DNA of 64,000 nt, from positions 701,827-765,826 of the forward strand of contig PJRA01000509.1 of NCBI GenBank assembly GCA_016987375.1, written 5' to 3'. The position numbers and the translations under genes were made by a program. Source of the DNA: Brachionus koreanus (lineage: Eukaryota > Rotifera > Eurotatoria > Ploima > Brachionidae). Within the stretch, counting starts at the first letter, position 1, and each line of letters opens with the position of its first letter. This document shows positions 23,860 to 34,579 of the stretch, piece after piece. The notes below the pieces were generated by a model. The model worked only from the letters and a program-made list of their open reading frames with translations. It did not search any database and was not told where the DNA came from.

Positions 23860-24310
23860 GATTTTAGCATCTTTCTAATACATCACAAACAAAATTGAAT
23901 GCTCTTCAAAATGATATGTCTAATTTTTTGTTAATTCTAAAAATATCTTATAAATTGAAAACTTTAAATGAAAATTTTGAAATTTTGGTACTTTTACATA
24001 ATTATTGTAAAACAGGCTCATCAACAACAGCTGTAACTATTGAAATATGCCAAAAGTAGAAGGTGAAAAGTGCTAAAAGTAAGAGGGATACAGGATTGGT
24101 TTAGAAAATTTAATAAATAGTAGTAATACGAGCCTTCAAAGGAAAAAAGGATCTAGTAGATCAACGATTCTCGATTAAAATTCTCTGCCAATGTCTGTTG
24201 TAGAATTTTATTCTGAAAAATTCGAAATTTTAATTTTTTTTTTACTTTTTTTTATTTGATAAATTAAAAAAAGAAAACACAAATTTTTTTGACTCACCTT
24301 AATATTATAT
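23860..24310 (+). mobile_element. Internally deleted mariner fragment
   Basis: The 5' part parallels 57.38-57.73 kb closely (shared TTTTTGATTTTA, GAATGCTCT, ATGAAAATTTTGAAATTTTGGTA and the AGCCTTCAAAGGA block encoding the transposase N-terminus). The 3' edge (TTTTTTGACTCACCTTAATA) resembles the terminus at 15.4 kb. The middle and C-terminal transposase regions are absent. Confidence 0.65.
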
Positions 24311-24599
24311 TACAATCCTTTATTCCTACATTGTTGATAGCTTTTGACCTATTATTAAATCAAAAAATTTTTTTGAACATCTGCTAGTATTTGACTAGTT
24401 GATTTTTTTAGATAGGATTTGAAATACTCTTTGTACACGTTGATAATTTCACTCAAAAGGCGAAAATCCAAAAAGCAGTTGAAGTTCAAAGTGTGAACAA
24501 GCTCACAAAAATTTTAGAATATTCCATTATGATGACTTATTAGGCTATTTAATTGGTAGAGCCAAATCAAGCAATCTACCACAAGAAATTATTAATGGA

Positions 24600-24790
24600 G
24601 AAGATAGTGGTGTACAGACAACAAAATGAAATTAAACACTAAGAAATGTAAAGTTGTTTTCACTCCCGGTGCAGACTGTCACAAACCAATTAAACTTTTC
24701 CTGAAAAGCGAAATCTTAGAAACAGTCGATTCTCACCACTACCCTCGGTAAAGAAATTAATAACTCGACTGGAGTCAACAGTGGGAAAGA
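24600..24790 (+). mobile_element. Non-LTR reverse transcriptase fragment
   Basis: The frame beginning near 24626 reads MKLNTKKCKVVFTPG and then KLFLKSEILETVDSHHYP. This matches the region after the catalytic YADD box in non-LTR reverse transcriptases (LN..KCKV...G). Stops follow within a few codons. Confidence 0.6.
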
Positions 24791-25446
24791 AAAATCAAAA
24801 ATAATTCTTAAAAAAACATATATATAAAGTAATCGGTGTATGTCACTAACTGTGTCATTTATATTTATTCAATAAAATAAACTAAACTAAACTTATTCCA
24901 TTTTCAAAACAGATTAAAATAGATTCAAAATATTTAATTTCCAAATTATAATTAAAGAAAATTAAATAGAGAATTGATAATTTACAATGGATTGGAATAA
25001 TTGATAGACATAAATAAAATTTGCTAAGAAAATTAATAAAAATAATTTTAATCTTCAGTTGAGAGCAATATACTAATGAATGAAATCAGGATTTTAGATG
25101 GAAAATTATTAATAGTCACTTTATAATTCAAGAAATATAGAATTAGATGAAATTTGGCATCCAGAAGGTGGACAAAAAGTGTTAAACTGATAGTAGATTT
25201 ATTTTTAAGAGCTTATTTTGATTAAAAAATTTTTAGTCTTGAATACATTTTTAATACGTAAATCTCAAATCAAATATAATTGTTAAAAAAAATTTGATTT
25301 AAACACATAAATTGTTCAACTAATTTGCAATTTGCAGAAAAAAAAAAAAGAAATTGAACCATATGTCTGACAAATTTTTTATTAAATTGAATAAATATTT
25401 TTTTTTCAATAAAACGTTTTGTATTTCTAGTCAAAATAAATAAATA

Positions 25447-27857
25447 ATGGACCTAAAGAAGCACAAAATTTTAGTTGTTGGAGCCGGTGGCATTGGATGT
25501 GAATTGCTTAAGAATTTGATTCTCACAGGCTTTGCAGATATTGAAGTTGTAAGTAAAAAATATCAAGTTTGTTTCAGCATTAGTAATCCTCTTTCAAGAT
25601 TGATTTGGACACCATTGAGTTAAGCAACTTAAATCGACAATTTTTATTTCAAAAATGTCATGTAGGAAAACCAAAAGCCATAATTGCGCGGGAAAGCGTT
25701 CTAAAGTACAATACAAATGCCAACATAATAGCCTACCATGATAGCATAATGAGTCAAAAATACAACGTCGACTACTTTAAAAAATTTTCAATAGTTCTTA
25801 ACGCACTAGACAATAAAGCGGCTAGATCTCACGTTAATCGTCTCTGCTTGGCTGCTGACGTACCTCTAATCGAGAGCGGTAGCGCAGGCTATCTTGGACA
25901 GGTCACATTAATTAAAAAAAATTTGACAGAGTGCTATGATTGTTTGCCGAAACCGCCTCAAAAAACCTTTCCGGGCTGTACTATCAGAAATACGCCATCT
26001 GAACCAATACACTGTATAGTATGGGCTAAACACTTGTTTAATCAGCTTTTTGGCGCCGAAGATCCAGACGAAGCTGTTTCGCCGGATGGCGAAGATCCCG
26101 AGAATATGGCTCAAGCTGGACAAAATTCAGTTGAAAAAACTCAAGTAGTCAGGGTGTCGACCCGACAATGGGCCAAAGAAACTAAATACAATCCAGTCAA
26201 GCTATTTAACAAGCTTTTTAATGATGATGTCAAATACTTGCTATCGATGTCCAAGTTATGGGAAAAAAGAAAGCCTCCTGCTCCTTTAGAATGGACCAAC
26301 TGCATTGGCAACGATTCCGTTCCACTAAGAGAAGACCAGTCTCAAACAAATCAAGAAAATAACAAAATGAATTCTCTTAGAATATGGTCAATAAGTGAAT
26401 GTTGCAAGATTTTTGAGGACTCGGTAAATAAATTGTTTCAAACATTGTCAAGTGAAGGTGATGAAGAAATATTATGCTGGGACAAAGATGACGAAGATGC
26501 CATGAATTTTGTGGCCTCGGCGGCCAATCTTAGATGCATGGTTTTCTCGATAGCTGTTAAGTCAAAATTTGAAATAAAATCTTTGGCTGGCAATATAATT
26601 CCAGCGATTGCGACCACAAATGCCATTGTTGCTGGCCTTATTGTCCTAGAAGCTCTAAAAGTTTTGGAAAATAAGATGGATGAGTGCAAAACTGTTTATC
26701 TAAGAGACAAACCGATACAAAATAAAATGGTTGTACCTGGTCAATTGGTTAAACCAAATCCTAAGTGTTATGTGTGCGCTGCTAAACCAGAAATATCTGT
26801 TCGAATAAATTTAAATAGTTTTACAGTAAAACAATTTGAAACCAAAGTATTGTTTTTTGTATTGTTTTATTTTAATATTAATTTTAAATTTTTTTTTATT
26901 AGATTTTAAAACAAGAATTGAATATGATTCAGCCTGATGTTGAAATCGATGACGGAACTGGACGAATAATAATCTCATCTGAAGAAGGAGAAACCGATAG
27001 TAAAAATTTTTATAAGATTTGAAAAAAATATTAAATTAAAAAATTTCAATTTGTTTAGCAAATAATGAAAAAACATTGGCAACTTTTGGTCTCTCGGACC
27101 AATCTAGGCTCAAATGTGATGATTTTTTTCAAGATTATGAAATAAAAATTATTCTTTTTCACAGGTTTTTTTAAAAATCTATTTTAAAATTTGAATTTAA
27201 TAAAAAAAATTTAGTGAAAATTTAGATAGTACAAAAGAATATGAGTTTATATCAGATAGTCAAACAATAAAGGACATTCAAAGCAATGTTGAAAAAGAAA
27301 ATCTAAAACAGAAACAGATAGAAGAGGAGAGAAAATCAAGACCAGTTGAGGAAGATATTGTGATAGAGTCTGTTAAATCTATTGAAGAAAAGAAACGTTC
27401 TTATGAGAAAGCGTTTCAAGAAGAAAATGCACCAAGTGAGGAAGAGATTTCCAGTAAAAAATTAAAGCCCGAAGATAGTGATGACTTGACATCAACTTCG
27501 GTAAACAATGCCAGCGATGTGATTAGCGAGGAAGATGAGACAAGAAATAATCAACAGTGTGATAATGATGTGATTTTAGAAGAAGTTGAAGAAATAATGC
27601 TCGAAGAGGATTCAAAGCCGCCAGAGGATAAATTAAATGGGCACAATGGTCGTCAAAAAGAAACTAGTGAAAATAAGGATTCGAATGGTTCAAGTAGCCA
27701 GGATGATGATATAATTGAGTGCTCTAGTGGGGATGATGTTATTGAAATAAATGATGACGAAAGTCAATCATATCAAAACGGAAATACTAATCAAAGTACT
27801 GTTGACAGTTCTAACGTAAATGGTGAGGGTTCTAATGATGCTATTACACTTGAATAG
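25447..27857 (+). CDS. UBA2: SUMO-activating enzyme subunit 2 (UBA2/SAE2)
   Basis: Five exons in phase: 25447-25548, 25599-26846, 26903-26999, 27059-27164 and 27215-27857, giving 731 aa (human about 640). UBA2 with SAE1 adenylates SUMO and carries it as a thioester before passing it to UBC9. The sequence shows the ATP-binding [22 protein letters not shown], the catalytic Cys in [20 protein letters not shown], zinc-binding CYDC...CYVC pairs, and a ubiquitin-fold region with ILFH near the end of exon 4. The C-terminal tail of about 180 residues is very acidic, with SxDDDIIE and DDVIEIND stretches that resemble SUMO-interaction motifs, and is longer than usual. A KKLKPED-like basic patch may be part of a nuclear signal. 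The ATG at 25447 directly precedes the Rossmann motif. Confidence 0.97.
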
Positions 27858-28263
27858 CTAAATGCTAACTTGTTTGGTTGATTTTAGTGTTAGTTCGTCC
27901 AACATCGATTTGATAAATAATTTTTTCTATTCGAAATTTATATTTTGTTTCGGAACAAAAATGTAAAAAATATTATAAAATTCATTTTTTTTTAAAAAGC
28001 AAATAATTAATGAAAATAAAGTTAATTCTAATAAAATTTTTTTTATTCTATTTTTTTTTTAAATTCTGTATTAATCCTAATGTCGAATTTAATGAAAACC
28101 ATAATCTTTTAAATTAATCTAATTTTTTTCTATGAAATTTAAAGTCCTAAAATTCATTTGGAAAAAAAATGATGAATTTTTAATTGCATAATCATTAATG
28201 ATATTTTCATGCATAAATAAAACAAAAACTGAAGATTGAAGTAAGGAACAATTTTATTTACCG

Positions 28264-28885
28264 ATAAGGTTCGTGCGTAGCAAAACTACCGCACTATCTA
28301 AATTTAAAAGAACCGGCTTTAAATTATTAATTTTCATACTTAAAAACCTAGAAAAATATGTTTTTTTGGGTGAGTAAAAAAAATAAATTTTTTGGCTGAA
28401 TCCCCTCAAAGATTAAAAAAAAAAAAGTATCTTGTCTTTAAGCTGTAACAACTCATGTTATAATATGCATATCCTAATAATATTGTATTAATTCTGATTG
28501 GGAATAATCCCTTATGCAAAATAGTAACTTATTTGAAATACCATTTCCCTAATTTACCAAGACCATGATCAAAAAATGATAAAATTTTGGGTTTTTTTCA
28601 GTTTTTAGGAACTCATCCGCGGTTAATCCCAAAACCCCTAAATGTTTATGCATATTCTAAATCTAGACAAAATTCTGAACAAATCGTTGGGACCGCTATT
28701 TTTATTTTTTAATTTTTAAGATTAAAGCTTTGAGGGGATCCGTTCAAAAAATTTATTTTTCTATTCACCCAAAAAAACTTACAATTTTAAAAAACTCATA
28801 TTTTCCGAGGTTTTTAAGTATGCAGATTAAAATCGATTCTTTTAAATTCAGATATTGCGGTAGTTTTGCTACGCGCGAACCTTAT
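28264..28885. mobile_element. Long-TIR foldback/MITE element
   Basis: The left arm begins ATAAGGTTCGTGCGTAGC and the right arm ends GCTACGCGCGAACCTTAT. The arms remain recognisably complementary for about 160-170 bp, through CAAAACTACCGC, CATACTTAAAAACCT and CCCCTCAAAG, around a core of roughly 280 bp. The TA at each edge would fit a Tc1/mariner-type target site. There is no ORF. Confidence 0.85.
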
Positions 28886-29226
28886 TTAACATAACTAAAA
28901 CAGAGCAAAATTGTGTAATTTGAAGCAAATACAAAAAAAAGAAAAAAAATATTTGAGTTTTTTCACAAAAATAATTGTCTATTTCAGTTTTATTGTTTTC
29001 TCTTACCAATAAATTTTGTTTTTTTAAATATATTGTTTTGTTTTTTTACAGTCAAAAAATTTTAGTTTGATCATAGAATAATATATTTCATTTATTTCCC
29101 TTAAAAAAGTAAAATTTGAACTTCAGATTAAAAAAAAAATTTAGACTACTCTCAAAATTAATAATTTCGTGTCCATTGAATATTTCAAATAATTCAATTA
29201 AATAAACTCTCAAGCACAAGATTAAG

Positions 29227-29395
29227 TTAAACATCTTCATCTTCAGCCGCTGACAAGGGCCTCGTCGAGTAATCATATTTCAGAGGTGTAGGAATGATTT
29301 TAGTCGCTCTTCTTTGTATCTTCTCGATTTCTGAAAATTCTTTCTCAAGAAATGGACACCATAAACTTATGGCAAATTGTAAATTAGGTCTTACT
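29227..29395 (-). mobile_element. Non-LTR reverse transcriptase C-terminal fragment
   Basis: The minus strand reads LWCPFLEKEFSEIEKIQRR followed by ATKIIPT, the typical segment downstream of the polymerase core in many non-LTR elements. It is too short to place in a clade. Confidence 0.6.
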
Positions 29396-30177
29396 ATTAT
29401 TTATTTTTTTATTCATTTGTTTTCTGTACTGGGCTAATGCTCCTTCGGATTAAAAAGAATAGAAATAATAAAAAACAAATAAATAAAGTTAAATAGAATA
29501 CAATAAAAATAAAAATATATTAAAAATAGGTATAATGAAAAAGATAGATATAGAGTACATTTGATATGTTTAATTATCTGATGGTTCAGGGTAAAAATTA
29601 GAGATAGCAAGATAGAAATTACACAATGGAGTACCTTTCTTATATTTTTCCACAAGTCTGACCACCAATGAAACAGAATGACTCAATTCTGTCCTGATAT
29701 GAGCATCGGATTTTGCCTAGAACCTTTTTTTAATTTAATTTTTGTTTTTTAAAAAGGCCTAATAGAGAGTGGGTTTTTTCTTATTTTATTTAAAAATTCG
29801 AGACAGTTTAAGGATTTCATAGTGATTGGATTTAAATTTGTTAAATTTTGGTGTCCTGTCATTAATTATGGAGAGGCAAATTGATCTCCTAGATATCTAT
29901 GAAGAGATCAAAAGAAGTATAATATTATGTGGATTGATAATCCAGAAATCAAAAAGTTCTATGTTTTTCAAACTTATCTTGATGCAAAGCATTAAACTGG
30001 TCAAATGAAAAATCTTTATAAGTCCTTCTTATACAAAAATAGATACTCCTCAGCCATTTCTATCTCTAATCTTAACTATTGCGTTATAATTTTTGAAATT
30101 AAAGTAAAAATTTATGCTAGGATGTTTTGGATTATCTATGCTAAAATTGCTTGGTTTGACACTTTGCTTGCTGGTCG

Positions 30178-30594
30178 TTAGATAACTAATGTTGTTTGGT
30201 GTCTGGAGAACCAAGCTTTCAGTGTCCATGTTTGTGCTGTTTTGGTTTGGACTGGTGTGGTCTCAAATAGAGAGTGGAGATGGTGAGCGACTCTTCCTCT
30301 TTCTTTGTTCAAATTCTGTATAGTTGAATGTTGGATTTGCTGGTTTTGTGTGAATGCTTGATCGGTTCGAATGGTTTCGAAGATGAGACTTCGGACTCAT
30401 TGTAGGACAGTTTCTTGATAAAGGTTGCAGTTTGTTGAATTGTTGATGTGTTGGGCAGCAGTGTTAAGTATAGAAACATATGAGAGTGAGGAGACTTCTC
30501 TTTGTGACAATAGAAGGGTTAATTCAGTTGTCAGTTTGATGAAGATTTCAAGGATTGGCTTGATCTTTGTTTCAATGGCATCATCAACAAATTG
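30178..30594 (-). pseudogene. Coding-like 139-codon frame with one in-frame TGA, unassigned
   Basis: Immediately after a good acceptor (TTTTAATTTTAG) the minus strand stays open for 139 codons except for one TGA at 30399-30397. Its G+C content is visibly higher than the flanks. The translation is rich in Q, T, N and S with amphipathic stretches (KPILEIFIKLTTELTLLLSQ; HHLHSLFETTPVQTKT). The TGA overlaps an ATG (ATGA at 30400-30397) opening a second 45-codon frame that is basic and Ser-rich. I recognise no family. It may be a transposon ORF1 fragment or an exon of a decayed host gene. Confidence 0.4.
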
Positions 30595-31225
30595 CTAAAA
30601 TTAAAATAACAATTTTGCTTAAAATAAATAAAAACTGTTTAAAATAAATTATGTAGGTTAATTTTTTTTTTATTTTGTATTAGATAAAATTTCATTGTTA
30701 ATTTCAATAATTAAATAATCCTTTTCAAAGTTCAAGAAAAAATTTTTTTTACTTTTTATTATAAATTTTTGTTTGTAGTAAATTTCGTTTTCGTTAGCAT
30801 TTTATAGCCATGGCACTTGGTACATATGCATATGCACTAGCCTTATGGTCACAAAAAGGATTTATTTTTAAATATCCTAAAATTCAAAATTTTGTCCATA
30901 TCCTTGAAAAAGAAAAAAAGCAAAAATAGTTACTGGGTAATTGGATTATTTTTTCGGCTCAAATCAAAAGATTGAAATTTCCACTAACTGGGTGAGTTTT
31001 CGGTCTGATCTTAACCGGGTTAACCAATCGGTCAATAAGGATGAAAAACAAAACTGAAAACTGAAAACTTATATATTGTCACCTGTGAGGACAACCGAAT
31101 TCATAGTTAGGGATCAATTAATAGGGCAAAGTGGAAAAATTTTAAAAAAGAGTCACGAAAAATAAAATGATAGACTAATGAGTATAAAAATCAAATATTT
31201 AATTATATTGAATGCCTAAAAATTA

Positions 31226-31512
31226 AACATCATAATTTTAACTTAATTTGAATGTGAAATTTCAAGCATAAACAATTTTAAAGAGAATATAACCCTATAT
31301 ATTTTATATAACCTATTTATATATTTTTTAATTTATATCAAAAATATTTCATTGTATATAAAAAACATGATTTTTGTAAATGGTTTCTTAGAATAAATAG
31401 CTAATTTTTTAAAAATTTCATACACTGTAATTATGCAATTAATTTCGATTCAAAGCTTGGTACCAATAGAAAGATACATGCTTAGAATATATTACATAAT
31501 CAAGAATTTTTT
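31226..31512 (+). repeat. Dispersed direct repeat, copy 1
   Basis: Shares AACATCATAATTTT, TTATATCAAAAAT, AGAATAAATAGC and then TTTCATACACTGTAATTATG and TTCGATTCAAAGCTTGGTA with 35504-36310, in the same order and orientation. In copy 2 about 550 bp separate the two halves. Confidence 0.75.
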
Positions 31513-33738
31513 TATAACCACAACTACATTTTCTTTTTCTTTTTTTAATTCTTAAGATTAAAAATAGCTTTATTTTATTTATATGTAAATTTCAGAGATC
31601 CTTAGTTTCTCAGGATTAAATAAAAATAAAATAATAATAAAAGATATTGTCCATTCTGGTATGAAAACAGAAATGGTTAAATATTCGAGAATGATAATAT
31701 TATTTATAGCATTTTTTACACAATTCAAAAAGTTTAATTTTGTTCACTCCAATTAAATGAGGTGTAATACGAATTTTTTTTAATTATATTTTTAATTTTA
31801 ATTTTAATAATTTACTCAATTAGCTCTGTAAACAATTGCGAGCAAAAAAATTGCATCTTATTTTTTTAATTAGAAAATAAAATTTTAAATATAGTCTTTT
31901 TTATCCGTTTAATCATATTTTCAAATAATGTTATAAATTTTTTTTTAAATTTTAGATTAGATAGATTGGAAATTTTAAATAATAATTATTAATTTTATTA
32001 AATTTTTCAGTTCATGATTTTCACTTAAAAATATAAATTTTTTCTCAAATTATTATTTTTATTGTAGACTTGAAAAATATTTTTGATTCTATTTGAAATT
32101 AGAAATTGTGCAAAATTTAATTTAATGGAAAAATAATAATTAAAAAATAATTTACATCATTACGCATTTTTTCTTTTAATAGAAATAACTTATAACACTC
32201 AATTCACTCTAAATTAATTTTATTTTATTTTTAAAGAAGTATGAAAAATTTAAAAATTATATTTTTTTCCTAAACATAATTGTTAGTTTAGTTCGATATA
32301 AGTCTAATTAAGCAAATCAAGCCATCTAGTTTTCAAAGCAACACAGTTATATTCTTTAGTAAACAAATTGATTATCAAAATATTCAAATTTAATTAAACC
32401 CTTAAATTAAATTAGAGGCATTTAAAAAATATTTTTAATTAATTTACTGAATTTTTAAGTTTTTATGTAAACCTAATTATAAACCCGGTACCATAATACA
32501 AATTTACTTATTAATAATTTTCAGTTTTAAATACGGGGTCAAGCCTACATTTTCGGTTTTTGACTCATCATTAATTTCAGGTTTTTTATAATTATAACGT
32601 CGCGTCAAAAAATGAAATCTGCATTTTATTATGAATGCATTACAAGGGGGCCGATTTTAACATCAGAAGGATGGTCGGTTATGCGTTCACTAAAACCTAG
32701 TAATCAAAAGTTTTTTTAGGATTTTAAATTTAATTTTTGGATTTCTATTTTAATTTAAATAAAAATTAAATTTTGAAAAAATAAAATAATATCTAAATAG
32801 AATTTTTCTTGAGTCAGTCAGCAATCTATTTAACTAGAATTCCTCTATTCTGATTTTTGTCAAATTTTACACGAAATTTAAAAATGAATTCAGTATAGTA
32901 TTACTAGGTTACAGTCTTTTTGGACTGAGAAACTCAAGTGGATTTTAATAAGTTAAATGAAAAAGAAACTCGACACTTGACAATTAGCTTCGACTTTCTT
33001 ACAATTATTTTTGTTGCTGGTATTTATATAGAACGTCTTAATTTTTTTTTTTATTTAGAAATTTTTTCCAAAAAATTAAGTATATTATCGAGTGAAAGAT
33101 TAATTTTTAAAATTAGATTTATCATATCATGAATAAAAAACTATGAATCCGTACTTATATATTTTTTAAAATGTCTTTCATCAAGCACTGTTTAGTCTTG
33201 GATTAAATGAATAAAAAATGATAAAACCGCTGAGAAATACGTTTAATTCAGCTTGAGAAAAAAATTATAAATTCTAATAAAAAATAATCTTTTAGTTAAA
33301 TAAAAAAAAAAAAGAGTAAAAACCAAAATTAACATGCTCTAATCTGACCTGCTATATTTGATCAAATTCTGCAGTATTTTTGATTAAAAGTTAATTGAAA
33401 CATAAAAAAATATATCTAAAATTTAAGTAAATTTTTTCAAAATGCTATTAGGTAATTCTATTTATTTCAAAACATAATTTATTATTTTCTTAATTTTTTT
33501 CAAAATGACTCTCGTTACTAATTTACTTTTAAAAATAAAAAACTTGATAAACCCAATATTCCTAGAAATTTTCTCTTACTTAAAGTAGACTTTTAAATTA
33601 TTTTAGAGTCAATTTAAAAAAGCTTTCTATGCCTAAAATTGAATAAAAAAATCAACTTAATTCAGCAAAGACTAAAATTTTATTAAAAATAAAATTAAAC
33701 TCTAATTTTTGAATAAGTTAGTGACTAAAACAAACAAT

Positions 33739-34579
33739 TTAGAGTTTGTTGAAGGATACAATATCAACTGATTGTACGTAGTCTTCGAAAGCAGTTATTT
33801 TGTCTTCCAAATCACTAGTACTGACTTTATCGTCTTCGATGACACATGAAGCGACCAATTTTTTCAAACCGTAAGCAACTGGCGCCAATTGGACTTAAAA
33901 AAATAAATATAAATAACAGCTATCAATTATTTGGGATGTCAAAAACTTTTATATAAATGAAATAAATGGGTTAGTTTCATTTACTCAAACAGTTTTTGAT
34001 TTTATATAGCACCGCATGAAAATTGAGATAAAATTTAATTTAGCTCAATATAGTTAAAGTGCTTGAAATGTTCAAAAGAAAAAATTAAAGTTAATTACAT
34101 TGACCCCAAACAAGACCGTCCATCTCAATTGATCGAACACATTTTTCCATTTCGGCCATATCAGTTTCATCATCCCATGGCTTAATGTCCAATTTGATGC
34201 AACTTTTAGCAACCAAAGCTGGCTTTTTGGATTTTTTTTCAGCATACATTTTTAATCTTTCTTCTCTGATTCTGGCAGCCTCAGCATCTTCTTCCTCATC
34301 GTCAGATCCAAATAGATCAACTTCGTCCTCGTCTTTGGCTGGCTTGGCTGCAGCAGCTTTACCAGGGAATTTCTTTCTCTCGGCCTCGGAAAACGAGTTT
34401 ATGTGATTGAAGAATCTCAAGGCATGGAACAAATCGCCTGGTGGAGCGACTCCTAGAGCTTCGAAAACTGCATTATCAGCTTGTGAGGGCTCAAAACCTT
34501 CGATATAGCTTCTTGATTCCAAATAATTGTTCAAGGCCTGTTGGCCTGCACGGGTCTTCAAATCACCAAATTGAGACAT
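33739..34579 (-). CDS. EEF1B2: Translation elongation factor 1-beta (eEF1B alpha)
   Basis: Two exons, 34579-34099 and 33893-33739, join in phase to 211 aa (human EEF1B2 225). The protein is the guanine-nucleotide exchange factor that reloads eEF1A with GTP during translation elongation in the cytoplasm. It shows a GST-C-like N-terminus ([20 protein letters not shown]), an acidic central linker ([20 protein letters not shown]) with the conserved DLFGSD CK2-type motif, and the catalytic C-terminal domain ([48 protein letters not shown]). The start ATG opens the canonical GDLKT region. No neighbours are functionally linked. Confidence 0.97.

Larger units (their letters stand above)
23046..25446. 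other. Divergent intergenic region, dipeptidase C / UBA2
   Basis: No host gene is visible. It contains a mariner-derived fragment (about 23860-24310) and a reverse-transcriptase fragment (about 24600-24790). The rest is A+T-rich and unassigned. Confidence 0.55.
27858..33738. other. Gene-poor region between UBA2 and eEF1B
   Basis: Nearly 6 kb without a recognisable intact host gene. It holds a 622-bp terminal-inverted-repeat element (28264-28885), a reverse-transcriptase fragment (about 29227-29395), a GC-richer coding-like island (30178-30594) and one copy of a dispersed direct repeat (about 31226-31512). The remainder (30.6-31.2 and 31.5-33.7 kb) is A+T-rich with no supported feature. The open frame at 32938-33132 has no homology I can see. 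Confidence 0.55.

Noticed and set aside
29434..29655. 73-codon minus-strand frame, very hydrophobic
   Set aside because: Consists of Leu/Phe/Ile/Tyr/Ser runs typical of A+T-rich DNA; no start context, domain or splice support.
32938..33132. 64-codon plus-strand frame
   Set aside because: No homology or splice evidence; consistent with chance.
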